Positions 9,781 through 18,660 of a DNA stretch of 64,000 nucleotides are shown here, in pieces (position 1 is the stretch's first letter; every line of letters starts with the position of its first letter). This DNA is from Herpetosiphon aurantiacus DSM 785 (GTDB lineage: Bacteria > Chloroflexota > Chloroflexia > Chloroflexales > Herpetosiphonaceae): NCBI GenBank assembly GCA_000018565.1, contig CP000877.1:35205-99204 (forward strand), given 5' to 3'. Position numbers and translations under genes: made by a program. The notes below the pieces were generated by a model. The model did not search any database. It was not told the origin of the DNA and was given only the letters and a program-made list of their open reading frames with translations.

Positions 9781-12700
9781 ATGAGCAGCACGTTTGCATC
9801 CTTCCATCTCACCATTGCCGCCCCCCACGGGGATCGCTATCCCGTGACCGCCCGCACTCAGGCGGGCAATGAAGTCAATGAGGACATCCTACTGCCGCTT
9901 GATGATCCGACCCTGACCGTCTACCAGATGGCGCTGCGTTATCCCATATCTATTGACGAATCCGTGGTGATTGCGGTTGGCCAACTCCTCTACCAAGCCC
10001 TGTTTCAAGGAACCATTGCGGAAGCCTTTGCCACGGCTCGCGCCCACGCCGATCAGCAAAAAGTGGCGTTGCGTCTCCATTTGGCGATTCAGAAATCCCT
10101 CCCCACAATTGCGGCACTTCCATGGGAACTGATGGCGACTGAGGCGGGCCGCCCGCTTATGCTGGAACATGCCTTAGTGCGAACTTTTTCGTGGAACGAT
10201 CCGATTCCTGATTTGGGGATTCCCTCGGGCGAGCGTATTCGGCTCGCCGTGACCTCGGCCTTACCTATGGAGTTGGCTGATCACCCGATTGCGGCGGAAG
10301 ATGAAGTTGCCATCATCCGTGCTGCCATCACGCATAGCGCACGGCCAATTGATCTCATCGAAGTCCCTCACCTCACCCGCGACCGCTTGACCGATCTGCT
10401 CACGAACCAACGCCCCCATATCGTGCATCATATCGGCCATGGCATTATTCAATCAGATATGAGCTATCTCGACCTTGAACGCGCCGACCAGTCCCGTGAT
10501 CAGCTCTCGGCTCGCGAGTTCAGCAGTATGCTGCATCAGTCAGGGGTACAGCTGGTGGTCTTGAATGCCTGCCACACGGGCAGCGCTGGCGAGAACCTCC
10601 TCACCAGCTTTGCCCCAATTTTCATCACCGATCGCATTCCGGCAGCGATTGGCATGCAAGCCGCGATCCTGAATCGCACTGGCCACTGCTTTGCGAATGC
10701 CTTCTATGCCGCCCTGGGCAACAGTGGATCGATTGATGCCAGCCTGATTGCAGCACGCAAGGCAATTTTGGCCGATGGGCATGAGCATGGGGCATGGGGG
10801 TTTCCAACCCTGTATAGTCGGGTTCCGCACAGCCAACTGTGGGGTTATCGAACGCCACAGCCTGTTGATCCACTCACCCAACGCGACCGCGAACGCATCA
10901 CCAAAGCCGCTCAACAAATCGAGAGTGATCGGCTTTTAAATCTGCGCCTTCAGGGCTTCGTCGGTCGGGTCAACGAACTGGCGGCCATGCGCGAGCATAT
11001 CGAAGCGATGCGGCCTACGGGGGGCTATGTCCTGATCAAAGCGGCAGCAGGCGAAGGCAAGAGTAGCAGCATTGCCAAGCTGATTCAGGAGGCGGGGATT
11101 GCGCAGACCCCGCACCACTTTATTGCCCTCACCACGGGCCGCGACTATCAATTGGGGTTGTTGCGTGCGGTGGTGGCGCAACTGATTCTCAAACACAACC
11201 TGACGGTTTCCTATTTCCCCGAAGAAAGCTATCCGGCCATGAAGGGCGAGTTTGCGCGGATTCTGGATGATCTTTCCAAACAGGGGATTCAGGAAACAAT
11301 CTATCTGGATGGCCTCGATCAACTCCAACCAGAGCGTGATGGCTCTCGGGATCTCTCCTTTCTGCCACCGCAGCCGCCGCCAGGCATCGTGATCGTCCTT
11401 GGCTCACGACCGGATGAAACCTTGAAACCGCTGGAGATTTTGCATCGGGTTGATTATGCCTTGCCACCACTCAGCGAAGGGGATGCTCTCGCGTTGTGGC
11501 GATCGGTCCAGCCTGCCGTGGCGGATAGCCTCTTGCATGACCTCTATACAGCACTGAAGGGCAATGCGCTGTTTGTCTATTTGGCTGCCGATACGATGCG
11601 CGATCAATCCGTGGTCGATGCGACCAGTTTGATTCGCCGGATTGAACAGAACCCGCACAACCTTTTCGGCATCACGCTGGAGCGGATCAAAAATCGTTCT
11701 GAGCATCGTTGGCCGACCATTTGGAAGCCCATGCTGGCGCTGTTGCTGGTCGCCCAAGAACCATTGCGGCTGGATGTCTTGGGCGATCTCCTCGAACATG
11801 ACCACGATACCATGCAGGATGCCGTGTGGGTCTTGGGCGGTTTGGTCAGTCAGGGCATTGATCAACGGGTTGCGCTCCATCATCTACTCTTTCGTGACTT
11901 TTTGGCGGCATCGGTGTTTAATGATCGTGAGGTCAAACGCTGGCACCAACGACTGGCTGACTGGTGTGCGCAGGATGTGGATGCGATTTGGGCCGATCAT
12001 CCCGATACAATGGAACAAGCACGGCGGATCTATGCGCGGTATCACTACATCATCCATCTTGCACTGGCTGAGAACTGGACAACACTCTGGCAGGTCTTGG
12101 ATACGGGCGACTATGGCGAACAGAAAACCCGCTTTGATCCGAGTACCCGCTTGTATGCGCTCGATTTGGATCGCGGACGTGAAAGTGCTATCACGGCGGG
12201 GCGATCAACCGAGGAACATATTCAGAACTTGCCACGCTTGTGGAAATATAGTTTGTTGCGGACGAGCTTAACCAGCCGTGTTGATCAATGGCCGGATGAG
12301 GTGTTTGAGGTTTTGGCAATAGTTGGCCGCACGCACGAAGCATTGGAACGCATTGAACTTCTTTCGAGCAACGAGAATCAGATATCATGTTGGCTCAGGA
12401 TTCTTCCATGGTGTGATAACAAACAACAGCATTTACTGGTCATGCGATTGGACGAGGTATGCAGACATCTTTCGGGCTTCGACAAAAAAATGGATGCGAT
12501 TCGTGCTATTGCGAACGCTGCTGCCACCCACGGCCAGCGAGAACAGGCATTAGCGATTCTCACCACGGCTGTGTCCATCGCCCACTCCATTGATCACCCA
12601 TACTATAGGAGCGATGCGCTCGCGACCATTGCAAAAGACACCGCCACCTACGGCCAGCGAGAACAGGCATTAGCGATTCTCACCACGGCTGCGTCCATCG

Positions 12701-15657
12701 CTCACTCCATTGATGACCCATCCGATAAGAGCGCTGCGCTCGCGACCATTGCAATTGCTGCTGCCACCCTCGGCCAGCGAGAACAGGCATTAGCGATTCT
12801 CACCACGGCTGTATCCATCGCCCACTCCATTGATGACCCATACGAGAAGAGCGATGCGCTCGCGACCATTGCAATTGCTGCTGCCACCCTCGGCCAGCGA
12901 GAACAGGCATTAGCGATTCTTGCCACGGCTGTGTCCATCGCCCACTCCATTGATCACCCATACTATAGGAGCGATGCGCTCGCGACCATTGCAAAAGACA
13001 CCGCCACCTACGGCGCTATCGACCAAGCCCTGTCCATCGCCCACTCCATTGATAACCCATACTATAGGAGCGATGCGCTCGCGACCATTGCAAATGCTGC
13101 TGCCACCCACGGCCAGCGAGAACAGGCATTAGCGATTCTCACCACGGCTGTATCCATCGCCCAATCCATTGATGGCTTCAATAAGAGCGCTGTGCTCGCG
13201 ACCTTTGCAAATGCTGCTGCCACCTACGGCGCTATCGACCAAGCCCTGTCCATCGCCCACTCCATTGATGGCTTAAATAGGAGCGATGCGCTCGCGACCG
13301 TTGCAAAAGGCATCGCCACCTACGGCGCTATCGACCAAGCCCTGTCCATCGCCCACTCCATTGATCACCCATACTATAGGAGCGATGCGCTCGCGACCAT
13401 TGCAAATGCTGCTGCCACCCACGGCCAGCGAGAACAGGCATTAGCGATTCTCACCACGGCTGTATCCATCGCCCAATCCATTGATGGCTTCAATAAGAGC
13501 GCTGTGCTCGCGACCTTTGCAAAAGACACCGCCACCTACGGCGCTATCGACCAAGCCCTGTCCATCGCCCACTCCATTGATCACCCATTGCAACGACGCG
13601 ATGTTCTCCTTATTATCGCAGCCACTGCTGCCACCCACGGCCAGCAAGAACAGGCATTAGCGATTCTTGCCACAGCTGTGTCCATCGCCCACTCCATTGA
13701 TGACCCATCCCATAAGAGCGCTGTGCTCGAGACCATTGCAAAAGACACCGCCACCTACGGCGCTATCGACCACGCTGTATCCATCACCCAATCCATTGAT
13801 AGCCCATACCATAAGAGCAAGGCGCTCGCGTCCATTGCAAATGCTGCTGCCACCCTCGGCCAGCGAGAACAGGCATTAGCGATTCTCACCACGGCTGTAT
13901 CCATCGCCCACTCCATTGATCACTCATACCATAAGAGCGCTGTGCTCGCGACCTTTGCAAATGCTGCTGCCACCTACGGCGCTATCGACCAAGCCCTGTC
14001 CATCGCCCACTCCATTGATGGCTTAATAAATAGGAGCGATGCGCTCGCGACCGTTGCAAAAGGCACCGCCACCTACGGCGCTATCGACCAAGCCCTGTCC
14101 ATCGCCCACTCCATTGATCACCCATTGCAACGGCGCGATGTTCTCCTTATTATCGCAGCCACTGCTGCCACCCACGGCCAGCGAGAACAGGCATTAGCGA
14201 TTCTTGCCACGGCTGTGTCCATCGCCCACTCCATTGATATCCCATGGCAGAAGAGCGATGCGCTCGCGACCATTGCAAAAGACACCGCCACCTACGGCGC
14301 TATCGACCACGCTGTGTCCATCACCCACTCCATTGATGACCTATTCTATAAGAGCGATGCTCTCTTTATTATCGCAGCCACTGCTGCCACCCTCGGACAG
14401 CAAGAACAGGCATTAGCGATTCTCGCCACAGCTGTGTCCATCGCCCAATCCATTGATAGCCTATACTATCTGAGCGATGCGCTCGCGACCATTGTAAATG
14501 CTGCTGCCACCCACGGCCAGCGAGAACAGGCCTTGGCCATCGCCCATTCCATTGATGACCCATCCCATAAGAGCGCTGTGCTCGCGACCATTGCAATTGC
14601 TGCTGCCACCCACGGCCAGCGAGAACAGGCCTTGGCCATCGCCCATTCCATTGATGACCCATACCATAAGAGCGATGCGCTCACGACCATTGCAAATGCT
14701 GCTGTCACCCACGGCCAGCGAGAACAGGCATTAGCGATTCTCACCACGGCTGCGTCCATCGCCCACTCCATTGATGACCCATACTATAAGAGCGGTGCGC
14801 TCGCGACCATTGCCAACGCTGCTGCCACCCTCGGCCAGCGAGAACAGGCATTAGCGATTCTCGCCACGGCTGCGTCCATCACCCAATCCATTGATGACCC
14901 ATACGAGAAGAGCGATGCGCTCGCGACCATTGCCAACGCTGCTGCCACCCTCGGCCAGCGAGAACAGGCATTAGCGATTCTCGCCACGGCTGTGTCCATC
15001 ACCCACTCCATTGATAGCCCATCCCATAAGAGCACTGTGCTCGCGACCATTGTAAATGCTGCCACCCACAGCGCTATCGACCACGCTGTATCCATCACCC
15101 AATCCATTGATAGCCCATACCATAAGAGCAAGGCGCTCGCGTCCATTGCAAATGCTGCTGCCACCCTCGGCCAGCGAGAACAGGCATTAGCGATTCTCAC
15201 CACGGCTGTATCCATCACCCACTCCATTGATAGCCCATCCCATAAGAGCACTGTGCTCGCGACCATTGCAAATGCTGCTGCCACCTACGGCGCTATCGAC
15301 CAAGCCCTGTCCATCGCCCACTCCATTGATGACCCATTGCAACGGCACGCTGTACTCGCGACCATCGCAGCCGCTGATGCATCCCAAGACGCTATCGAAC
15401 GTGCGCTGTCCATTGCCCACTCCATTGACAATCTAGACCACCGTGCCGAGACCTTTCGCATCATTCTTCAAAAAGACCTATCAGTCATAGACGTTTTAAC
15501 AAGCATTCAGCATGAATGGTTCCGCAGTAAAATACCTCAGGATCTATGGACAATGACACCAATGATTGCTCCATTATTAAACGACTATCCATGGTTAGGA
15601 ACAGTAATTCTGGAAGAAGAGGCATGGGTGAACGAACAACTCAAACGACTGGGGTAA
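9781..15657 (+). CDS. CHAT protease-STAND ATPase-repeat protein, 1958 residues
   Basis: The start at 9781 (MSSTFASFHL) has GAGGG about 11 bases upstream. Residues 1-360 form a CHAT caspase-like domain: catalytic His in VHHIGHG (H220) and catalytic Cys in VLNACHTGSA (C264), with the typical AIGMQAAI and ALGNSGSIDASL segments. Residues 390-800 are an AAA/NACHT-like STAND module: FVGRVNEL, P-loop AAGEGKSS at 422-429, Walker B ETIYLDGLDQL, IVIVLGSRPDE, and a winged-helix-like part. Residues 900-1880 hold 27 copies of a helical repeat (AHSID core). The C-terminus ends in a non-repeat cap, NDYPWLGTVILEE. The architecture suggests a sensor whose repeats detect a trigger and whose CHAT domain then cleaves a target; CHAT proteases act in several bacterial defence and cell-death systems. 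The target is unknown. Confidence 0.9.
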   Translation: MSSTFASFHLTIAAPHGDRYPVTARTQAGNEVNEDILLPLDDPTLTVYQMALRYPISIDESVVIAVGQLLYQALFQGTIAEAFATARAHADQQKVALRLHLAIQKSLPTIAALPWELMATEAGRPLMLEHALVRTFSWNDPIPDLGIPSGERIRLAVTSALPMELADHPIAAEDEVAIIRAAITHSARPIDLIEVPHLTRDRLTDLLTNQRPHIVHHIGHGIIQSDMSYLDLERADQSRDQLSAREFSSMLHQSGVQLVVLNACHTGSAGENLLTSFAPIFITDRIPAAIGMQAAILNRTGHCFANAFYAALGNSGSIDASLIAARKAILADGHEHGAWGFPTLYSRVPHSQLWGYRTPQPVDPLTQRDRERITKAAQQIESDRLLNLRLQGFVGRVNELAAMREHIEAMRPTGGYVLIKAAAGEGKSSSIAKLIQEAGIAQTPHHFIALTTGRDYQLGLLRAVVAQLILKHNLTVSYFPEESYPAMKGEFARILDDLSKQGIQETIYLDGLDQLQPERDGSRDLSFLPPQPPPGIVIVLGSRPDETLKPLEILHRVDYALPPLSEGDALALWRSVQPAVADSLLHDLYTALKGNALFVYLAADTMRDQSVVDATSLIRRIEQNPHNLFGITLERIKNRSEHRWPTIWKPMLALLLVAQEPLRLDVLGDLLEHDHDTMQDAVWVLGGLVSQGIDQRVALHHLLFRDFLAASVFNDREVKRWHQRLADWCAQDVDAIWADHPDTMEQARRIYARYHYIIHLALAENWTTLWQVLDTGDYGEQKTRFDPSTRLYALDLDRGRESAITAGRSTEEHIQNLPRLWKYSLLRTSLTSRVDQWPDEVFEVLAIVGRTHEALERIELLSSNENQISCWLRILPWCDNKQQHLLVMRLDEVCRHLSGFDKKMDAIRAIANAAATHGQREQALAILTTAVSIAHSIDHPYYRSDALATIAKDTATYGQREQALAILTTAASIAHSIDDPSDKSAALATIAIAAATLGQREQALAILTTAVSIAHSIDDPYEKSDALATIAIAAATLGQREQALAILATAVSIAHSIDHPYYRSDALATIAKDTATYGAIDQALSIAHSIDNPYYRSDALATIANAAATHGQREQALAILTTAVSIAQSIDGFNKSAVLATFANAAATYGAIDQALSIAHSIDGLNRSDALATVAKGIATYGAIDQALSIAHSIDHPYYRSDALATIANAAATHGQREQALAILTTAVSIAQSIDGFNKSAVLATFAKDTATYGAIDQALSIAHSIDHPLQRRDVLLIIAATAATHGQQEQALAILATAVSIAHSIDDPSHKSAVLETIAKDTATYGAIDHAVSITQSIDSPYHKSKALASIANAAATLGQREQALAILTTAVSIAHSIDHSYHKSAVLATFANAAATYGAIDQALSIAHSIDGLINRSDALATVAKGTATYGAIDQALSIAHSIDHPLQRRDVLLIIAATAATHGQREQALAILATAVSIAHSIDIPWQKSDALATIAKDTATYGAIDHAVSITHSIDDLFYKSDALFIIAATAATLGQQEQALAILATAVSIAQSIDSLYYLSDALATIVNAAATHGQREQALAIAHSIDDPSHKSAVLATIAIAAATHGQREQALAIAHSIDDPYHKSDALTTIANAAVTHGQREQALAILTTAASIAHSIDDPYYKSGALATIANAAATLGQREQALAILATAASITQSIDDPYEKSDALATIANAAATLGQREQALAILATAVSITHSIDSPSHKSTVLATIVNAATHSAIDHAVSITQSIDSPYHKSKALASIANAAATLGQREQALAILTTAVSITHSIDSPSHKSTVLATIANAAATYGAIDQALSIAHSIDDPLQRHAVLATIAAADASQDAIERALSIAHSIDNLDHRAETFRIILQKDLSVIDVLTSIQHEWFRSKIPQDLWTMTPMIAPLLNDYPWLGTVILEEEAWVNEQLKRLG
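12500..15440 (+). repeat. Tandem coding repeats, 27 units in the CHAT-STAND gene
   Basis: I count 27 copies of the SI(A/T)(H/Q)SID core. Two unit types alternate irregularly: a long type of about 40 residues (with GQREQALAILTTAV) and a short type of about 33 residues (GAIDQALSIAHSID). DNA identity between units is very high, with long identical stretches such as GGCCAGCGAGAACAGGCATT. This indicates recent duplication or gene conversion. The helical pattern resembles TPR or HEAT solenoids. Confidence 0.9.
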
Positions 15658-15692
15658 ATGGGTATGGTTCTGAGTCATGTCATTATTCTATC

Positions 15693-15725
15693 CAAGGGCC
15701 AACTTTGGACGCAAGTCGGCCCTTG
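15693..15725 (+). terminator. Hairpin after the CHAT-STAND gene
   Basis: CAAGGGCC at 15693-15700 pairs with GGCCCTTG at 15718-15725; the stem can be extended inward (ACTT/AAGT) across one mismatch. It lies 36 bases after the stop at 15657. The following bases are ATGTTAACAC rather than a strong T-run, so termination is likely but not certain. Confidence 0.55.
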
Positions 15726-15824
15726 ATGTTAACACAAATTAATGCTGTTTTTCATCATTTCCACACGCGAGATGGACACGCCACGCGGCCCATCCCCATG
15801 GCTGGATGTGGCCACCGCCACCAG

Positions 15825-16742
15825 TCACTTCTGCGCCCACGGCAAAAACACGGTGGAGCGCGGCGGAATCGGGGTCATGGTGGCGGTTGGCGTGCTCGTT
15901 GGTGTGCTGGTCGGTGTCGGGGTCTCCGTCGGCGTGTTGGTTGGTGTATTCGTTGGTGTCGAGGTCTCCGTTGGCGTATTGGTCGGTGTGGTGGTCGGGG
16001 TCTCCGTTGGCGTATTGGTCGGCGTTGGACTGGCATTGCCGACATCGTAGAAGTTATACGGCAGGTGTAGCTCAGGAAACAGTAGGCTTGGATGGATACA
16101 TTGGCCGAGGATGTTAATCTGCGTACACGGCTCAAGACCGAGACCGGGCAATAAGAATCGATAGAATGGGTCTTCCCCAACACTCGGCGCTCCGTACACC
16201 CGATACCAGACCCGCGTTCCGCTGGGGTATGGCGGAATCATGCACTGTTCGATAAAGTGCGATTGTTCCGGTTGACCACGAAAGCTGCCGACGAAGACAA
16301 AGGCGAATTCTAGGTCACAGGATTGGTACGGAGCAACATTATTCGGGATGCCCGTCCCATAGAGAATGCTCAAGTCAGTCATGGACTCTGCGGGTCTGAT
16401 CACGGAGATCGTCACCCCCGTCGTTTGGTCGATCACCCCATGCGCCGCATGCACAAAGGGATAGGTTTGCCCAGGAACCAATTCCACCTGCGGATCGACC
16501 CCCATGGCCTGGTGGTAGGCATAGTCCCAACCCCTATCGAGGATTGGCGTGGGCACCGACCTCCTGGGCCGATCCGCCCCAGTATTCGTGCCTCCATGCA
16601 GCGGCGGATCGGTCGCCGCCCCCGCTGGATACACTGCTGGCAGGGCAAGCAGCCACGCCACGAGACCAACCATCCCCACCCCCATCCACCCTCCAACGCG
16701 CATTCGCCCCATCAGTCGCCCCGATTCGTTCCGGTGATCCAT
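15825..16742 (-). CDS. Secreted or surface protein with PT-rich tail
   Basis: Start 16742 (MDHRNESGRL) is preferred over 16823 because GGAGG lies 6 bases upstream; 305 residues. A signal peptide or membrane anchor follows (MVGLVAWLLALPAVYPAGAA). Residues 40-215 form a domain I do not recognise, with several cysteines (YQSCDLEF, EQCMIPPYPS, LEPCTQINILGQC) that could make disulfides. Residues 220-290 are low-complexity PTNTPTETPT repeats, a typical linker in Chloroflexota secreted proteins. The C-terminus reads RSTVFLPWAQK, resembling the short hydrophobic IYLPLV-type tails found on many Chloroflexota surface proteins. It probably acts at the cell surface; the function is unknown. Confidence 0.75.
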   Translation of the reverse strand: MDHRNESGRLMGRMRVGGWMGVGMVGLVAWLLALPAVYPAGAATDPPLHGGTNTGADRPRRSVPTPILDRGWDYAYHQAMGVDPQVELVPGQTYPFVHAAHGVIDQTTGVTISVIRPAESMTDLSILYGTGIPNNVAPYQSCDLEFAFVFVGSFRGQPEQSHFIEQCMIPPYPSGTRVWYRVYGAPSVGEDPFYRFLLPGLGLEPCTQINILGQCIHPSLLFPELHLPYNFYDVGNASPTPTNTPTETPTTTPTNTPTETSTPTNTPTNTPTETPTPTSTPTSTPTATMTPIPPRSTVFLPWAQK

Positions 16743-17165
16743 CCGCAGCCTCCATTCACACACGCAGCACGCCGCGCCATTCCCTGATGAAAGCGATTCC
16801 ATCATGGGACACTCATTCGCCAAGAACGAGATGCCCGCCGTCGGATTCTGTCAGTTCGGGCTGATCGGCCTCCCGTAGTCCATGATTGATTCCTCACCCA
16901 ATCAATCACGCGCCCGCACACAACGCCGCCAATCGTCGATGCATGGTCGCCTGCCGGAACCGCCGCTGGACACCATGCGCTCGCGCTCGTCAGACGCTTT
17001 TTCTTTGGCTCGTAAAATCATTCCTATGGCTTGCACGACTTAAGCCGCGCTGCCGCCGAATGGCAGCACGCTGGGTGGCGTGCTGATGATCCTCGGTTAA
17101 GCCCCGAAATGCTCCTATTATTTCGTTGTACCATAGGGTAATCAGAACCTAATGCAGGAGCAACC
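16743..17165. other. Divergent intergenic region with inverted repeat
   Basis: No convincing gene. TGATTGATT at 16883-16891 and AATCAATCA at 16900-16908 form a perfect inverted repeat with an 8-base loop, similar to the one at 9283-9306. The right end carries the GCAGGAG ribosome-binding site of the gene at 17166. Confidence 0.4.
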
Positions 17166-17711
17166 ATGACACTTAATATTAATCTGTTGACGGATCAAAC
17201 AATCTTTCTCTTAACGGCGGCAGGGTGGTCACCTGAACGAACCTATGATCCGACAACGACGATTATTCAACCCCTGACGACGATCGGCTGGCCGATTTTT
17301 CCGGAGGCCCAGCGCATTTTTACCGCACTTGGCATGCTGAACTTGAATCTTCAGCACCTTCCACCGATTCCCCCCGATCCACGAACGACGACACCCGATC
17401 CAATCGCGTTGCGTGACCATCTCTGGTACGCCGACATCCGGATTGATTTCGATCCCGCCGAGGCATTTGCCATTGATGATGAGGATTTTATTGTGTATTG
17501 GTCGTCCCACCCGCTCGTTCAACTCCATGGAGGTGGTATCTGCCCCATTGGTAGTTACCACCCATGGGATACCCTCTTGGTGTGTGGTGATGGCTTAATC
17601 GTTCATGGAAGTCCGGAATTTATGAACCCTGCTCCCGGATTGGTGGTGCTTGGGTCAAATATTGAAACGGCACTCAATCAGCTTGCTCATCAGGCAGTCT
17701 TTTTCGTGTAA
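17166..17711 (+). CDS. SUKH-3-like immunity protein (first of two)
   Basis: The 181-residue protein opens LLTAAGWSPERTYDPTTTI and continues with a block GWPIFPEAQRIFTALGMLNL. This spacing, AGW.P.R..D then G....P.A..F...(F/L)G.L, is the pattern of SUKH-3 immunity proteins, which neutralise secreted nuclease or other toxins. The C-terminal half contains HPLVQLHGGGICPIGSYHPW and VLGSNIETALNQL. GGAG at 17156-17159 is the ribosome-binding site. A paralogue starts 18 bases after its stop, so the two are co-transcribed. No toxin gene is next to them, which fits orphan immunity arrays. Family assignment rests on pattern only. Confidence 0.65.
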   Translation: MTLNINLLTDQTIFLLTAAGWSPERTYDPTTTIIQPLTTIGWPIFPEAQRIFTALGMLNLNLQHLPPIPPDPRTTTPDPIALRDHLWYADIRIDFDPAEAFAIDDEDFIVYWSSHPLVQLHGGGICPIGSYHPWDTLLVCGDGLIVHGSPEFMNPAPGLVVLGSNIETALNQLAHQAVFFV

Positions 17712-17729
17712 TGTGTGAAGGAGGATCAG

Positions 17730-18314
17730 ATGCCAGACGATGCCATAGCAATTGCACAATGGCTCTTGACTAACGCCGGATGGAACCCGGAACGGCAGAT
17801 TGATCCAATGCCACTCCTTGCTTGGTATCAAACGCATGGCTATACGCTGTGGCCAGAAGCAGACCTCTTTGTTCGCTCGTTTGGGAGGCTTCAGCTTGAT
17901 ACCAGTGTGTATAGCGAGCAGCATCTCCCGCCAGAAGCGGTTCCCACGCGGGAACCCATCACTCCCATGCGGTTCCGCTGGTGGCGACACGGGCGAGCAT
18001 TTGCCATCCACCTGCATCCCGAAAGCATTCCCGACCTTCCGACCGCGATGCAGGTCTGGTCGACAAGTCGCGTCGTCCAAACACGGGATAGAGCACTTCC
18101 GCTTGGCACATGCCGTACTCCCTTGAGTCCATACCAACGCCCACTCTTCTTGCATCGTCAGTATGGTCTGCTCCTTGAGTGTCCTGGGTATCGAAAGATG
18201 CAGCCCTTTCCCCTGTTTCAATCGTATGGGACGAGCATGTTGGAATTACTGACCATTATTGTTCGGCAATGCGTGATCTATGAGTGGACGAAAGATACAT
18301 GGCCATATTCGTGA
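17730..18314 (+). CDS. SUKH-3-like immunity protein (second of two)
   Basis: Start 17730 (MPDDAIAIAQ) is set by AAGGAGG at 17718-17724; 194 residues. It has the same N-terminal pattern as its neighbour: LLTNAGWNPERQIDP, then GYTLWPEADLFVRSFGRLQL. The C-terminal part (QPFPLFQSYGTSMLELLTII) differs more from the first copy, so the pair is an old duplication that has diverged. It probably binds a different toxin variant. Unusual cysteine/arginine-rich stretches are absent. Expressed with the upstream gene. Confidence 0.65.
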   Translation: MPDDAIAIAQWLLTNAGWNPERQIDPMPLLAWYQTHGYTLWPEADLFVRSFGRLQLDTSVYSEQHLPPEAVPTREPITPMRFRWWRHGRAFAIHLHPESIPDLPTAMQVWSTSRVVQTRDRALPLGTCRTPLSPYQRPLFLHRQYGLLLECPGYRKMQPFPLFQSYGTSMLELLTIIVRQCVIYEWTKDTWPYS

Positions 18315-18660
18315 TGGATGCCACCTCAGATGCCGTGGAAACGAAAGATGTTCGTATTGCACGTCAGGATAGCGTCTAAGATCTTTGAAAACAAGTGTCA
18401 AGAAAGCAAAAAAAGAACCCTACTCTAACGCTGGATTGTGCGGAATCTGACATCAGGAAAGGGTATACGCCAGAATGACACTACTGAGACAATGGCACGC
18501 ATCGTCGCTCCACGATTACTACGAACAAGAATTATTATGTCAATAAAAGTCGCTTCACGATAGAACATAGAAGTGTATCGTTTCACTCATGGTCTGACAC
18601 GGGTCGCAATTCGGCCCCTAGAAATCCTCCTTTTTACTACCATTTTCATGATTTCCACGC
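18315..18660. other. Intergenic region, no gene seen
   Basis: This 346-base stretch lies between the convergent SUKH-like pair and the second NB-ARC-TPR gene. It has stop codons in all frames and no recognisable repeat, tRNA or strong terminator hairpin. Confidence 0.5.

Noticed and set aside
12702..15420. Many short frames with repeated MEWAMDTAVVRIANA or PSPTPLMTH patterns
   Set aside because: They are other-frame shadows of the repeat array of the CHAT-STAND gene.
12500..15440. CRISPR array
   Set aside because: The repeats are in frame, code for helical units, and have no unique spacers of constant length.
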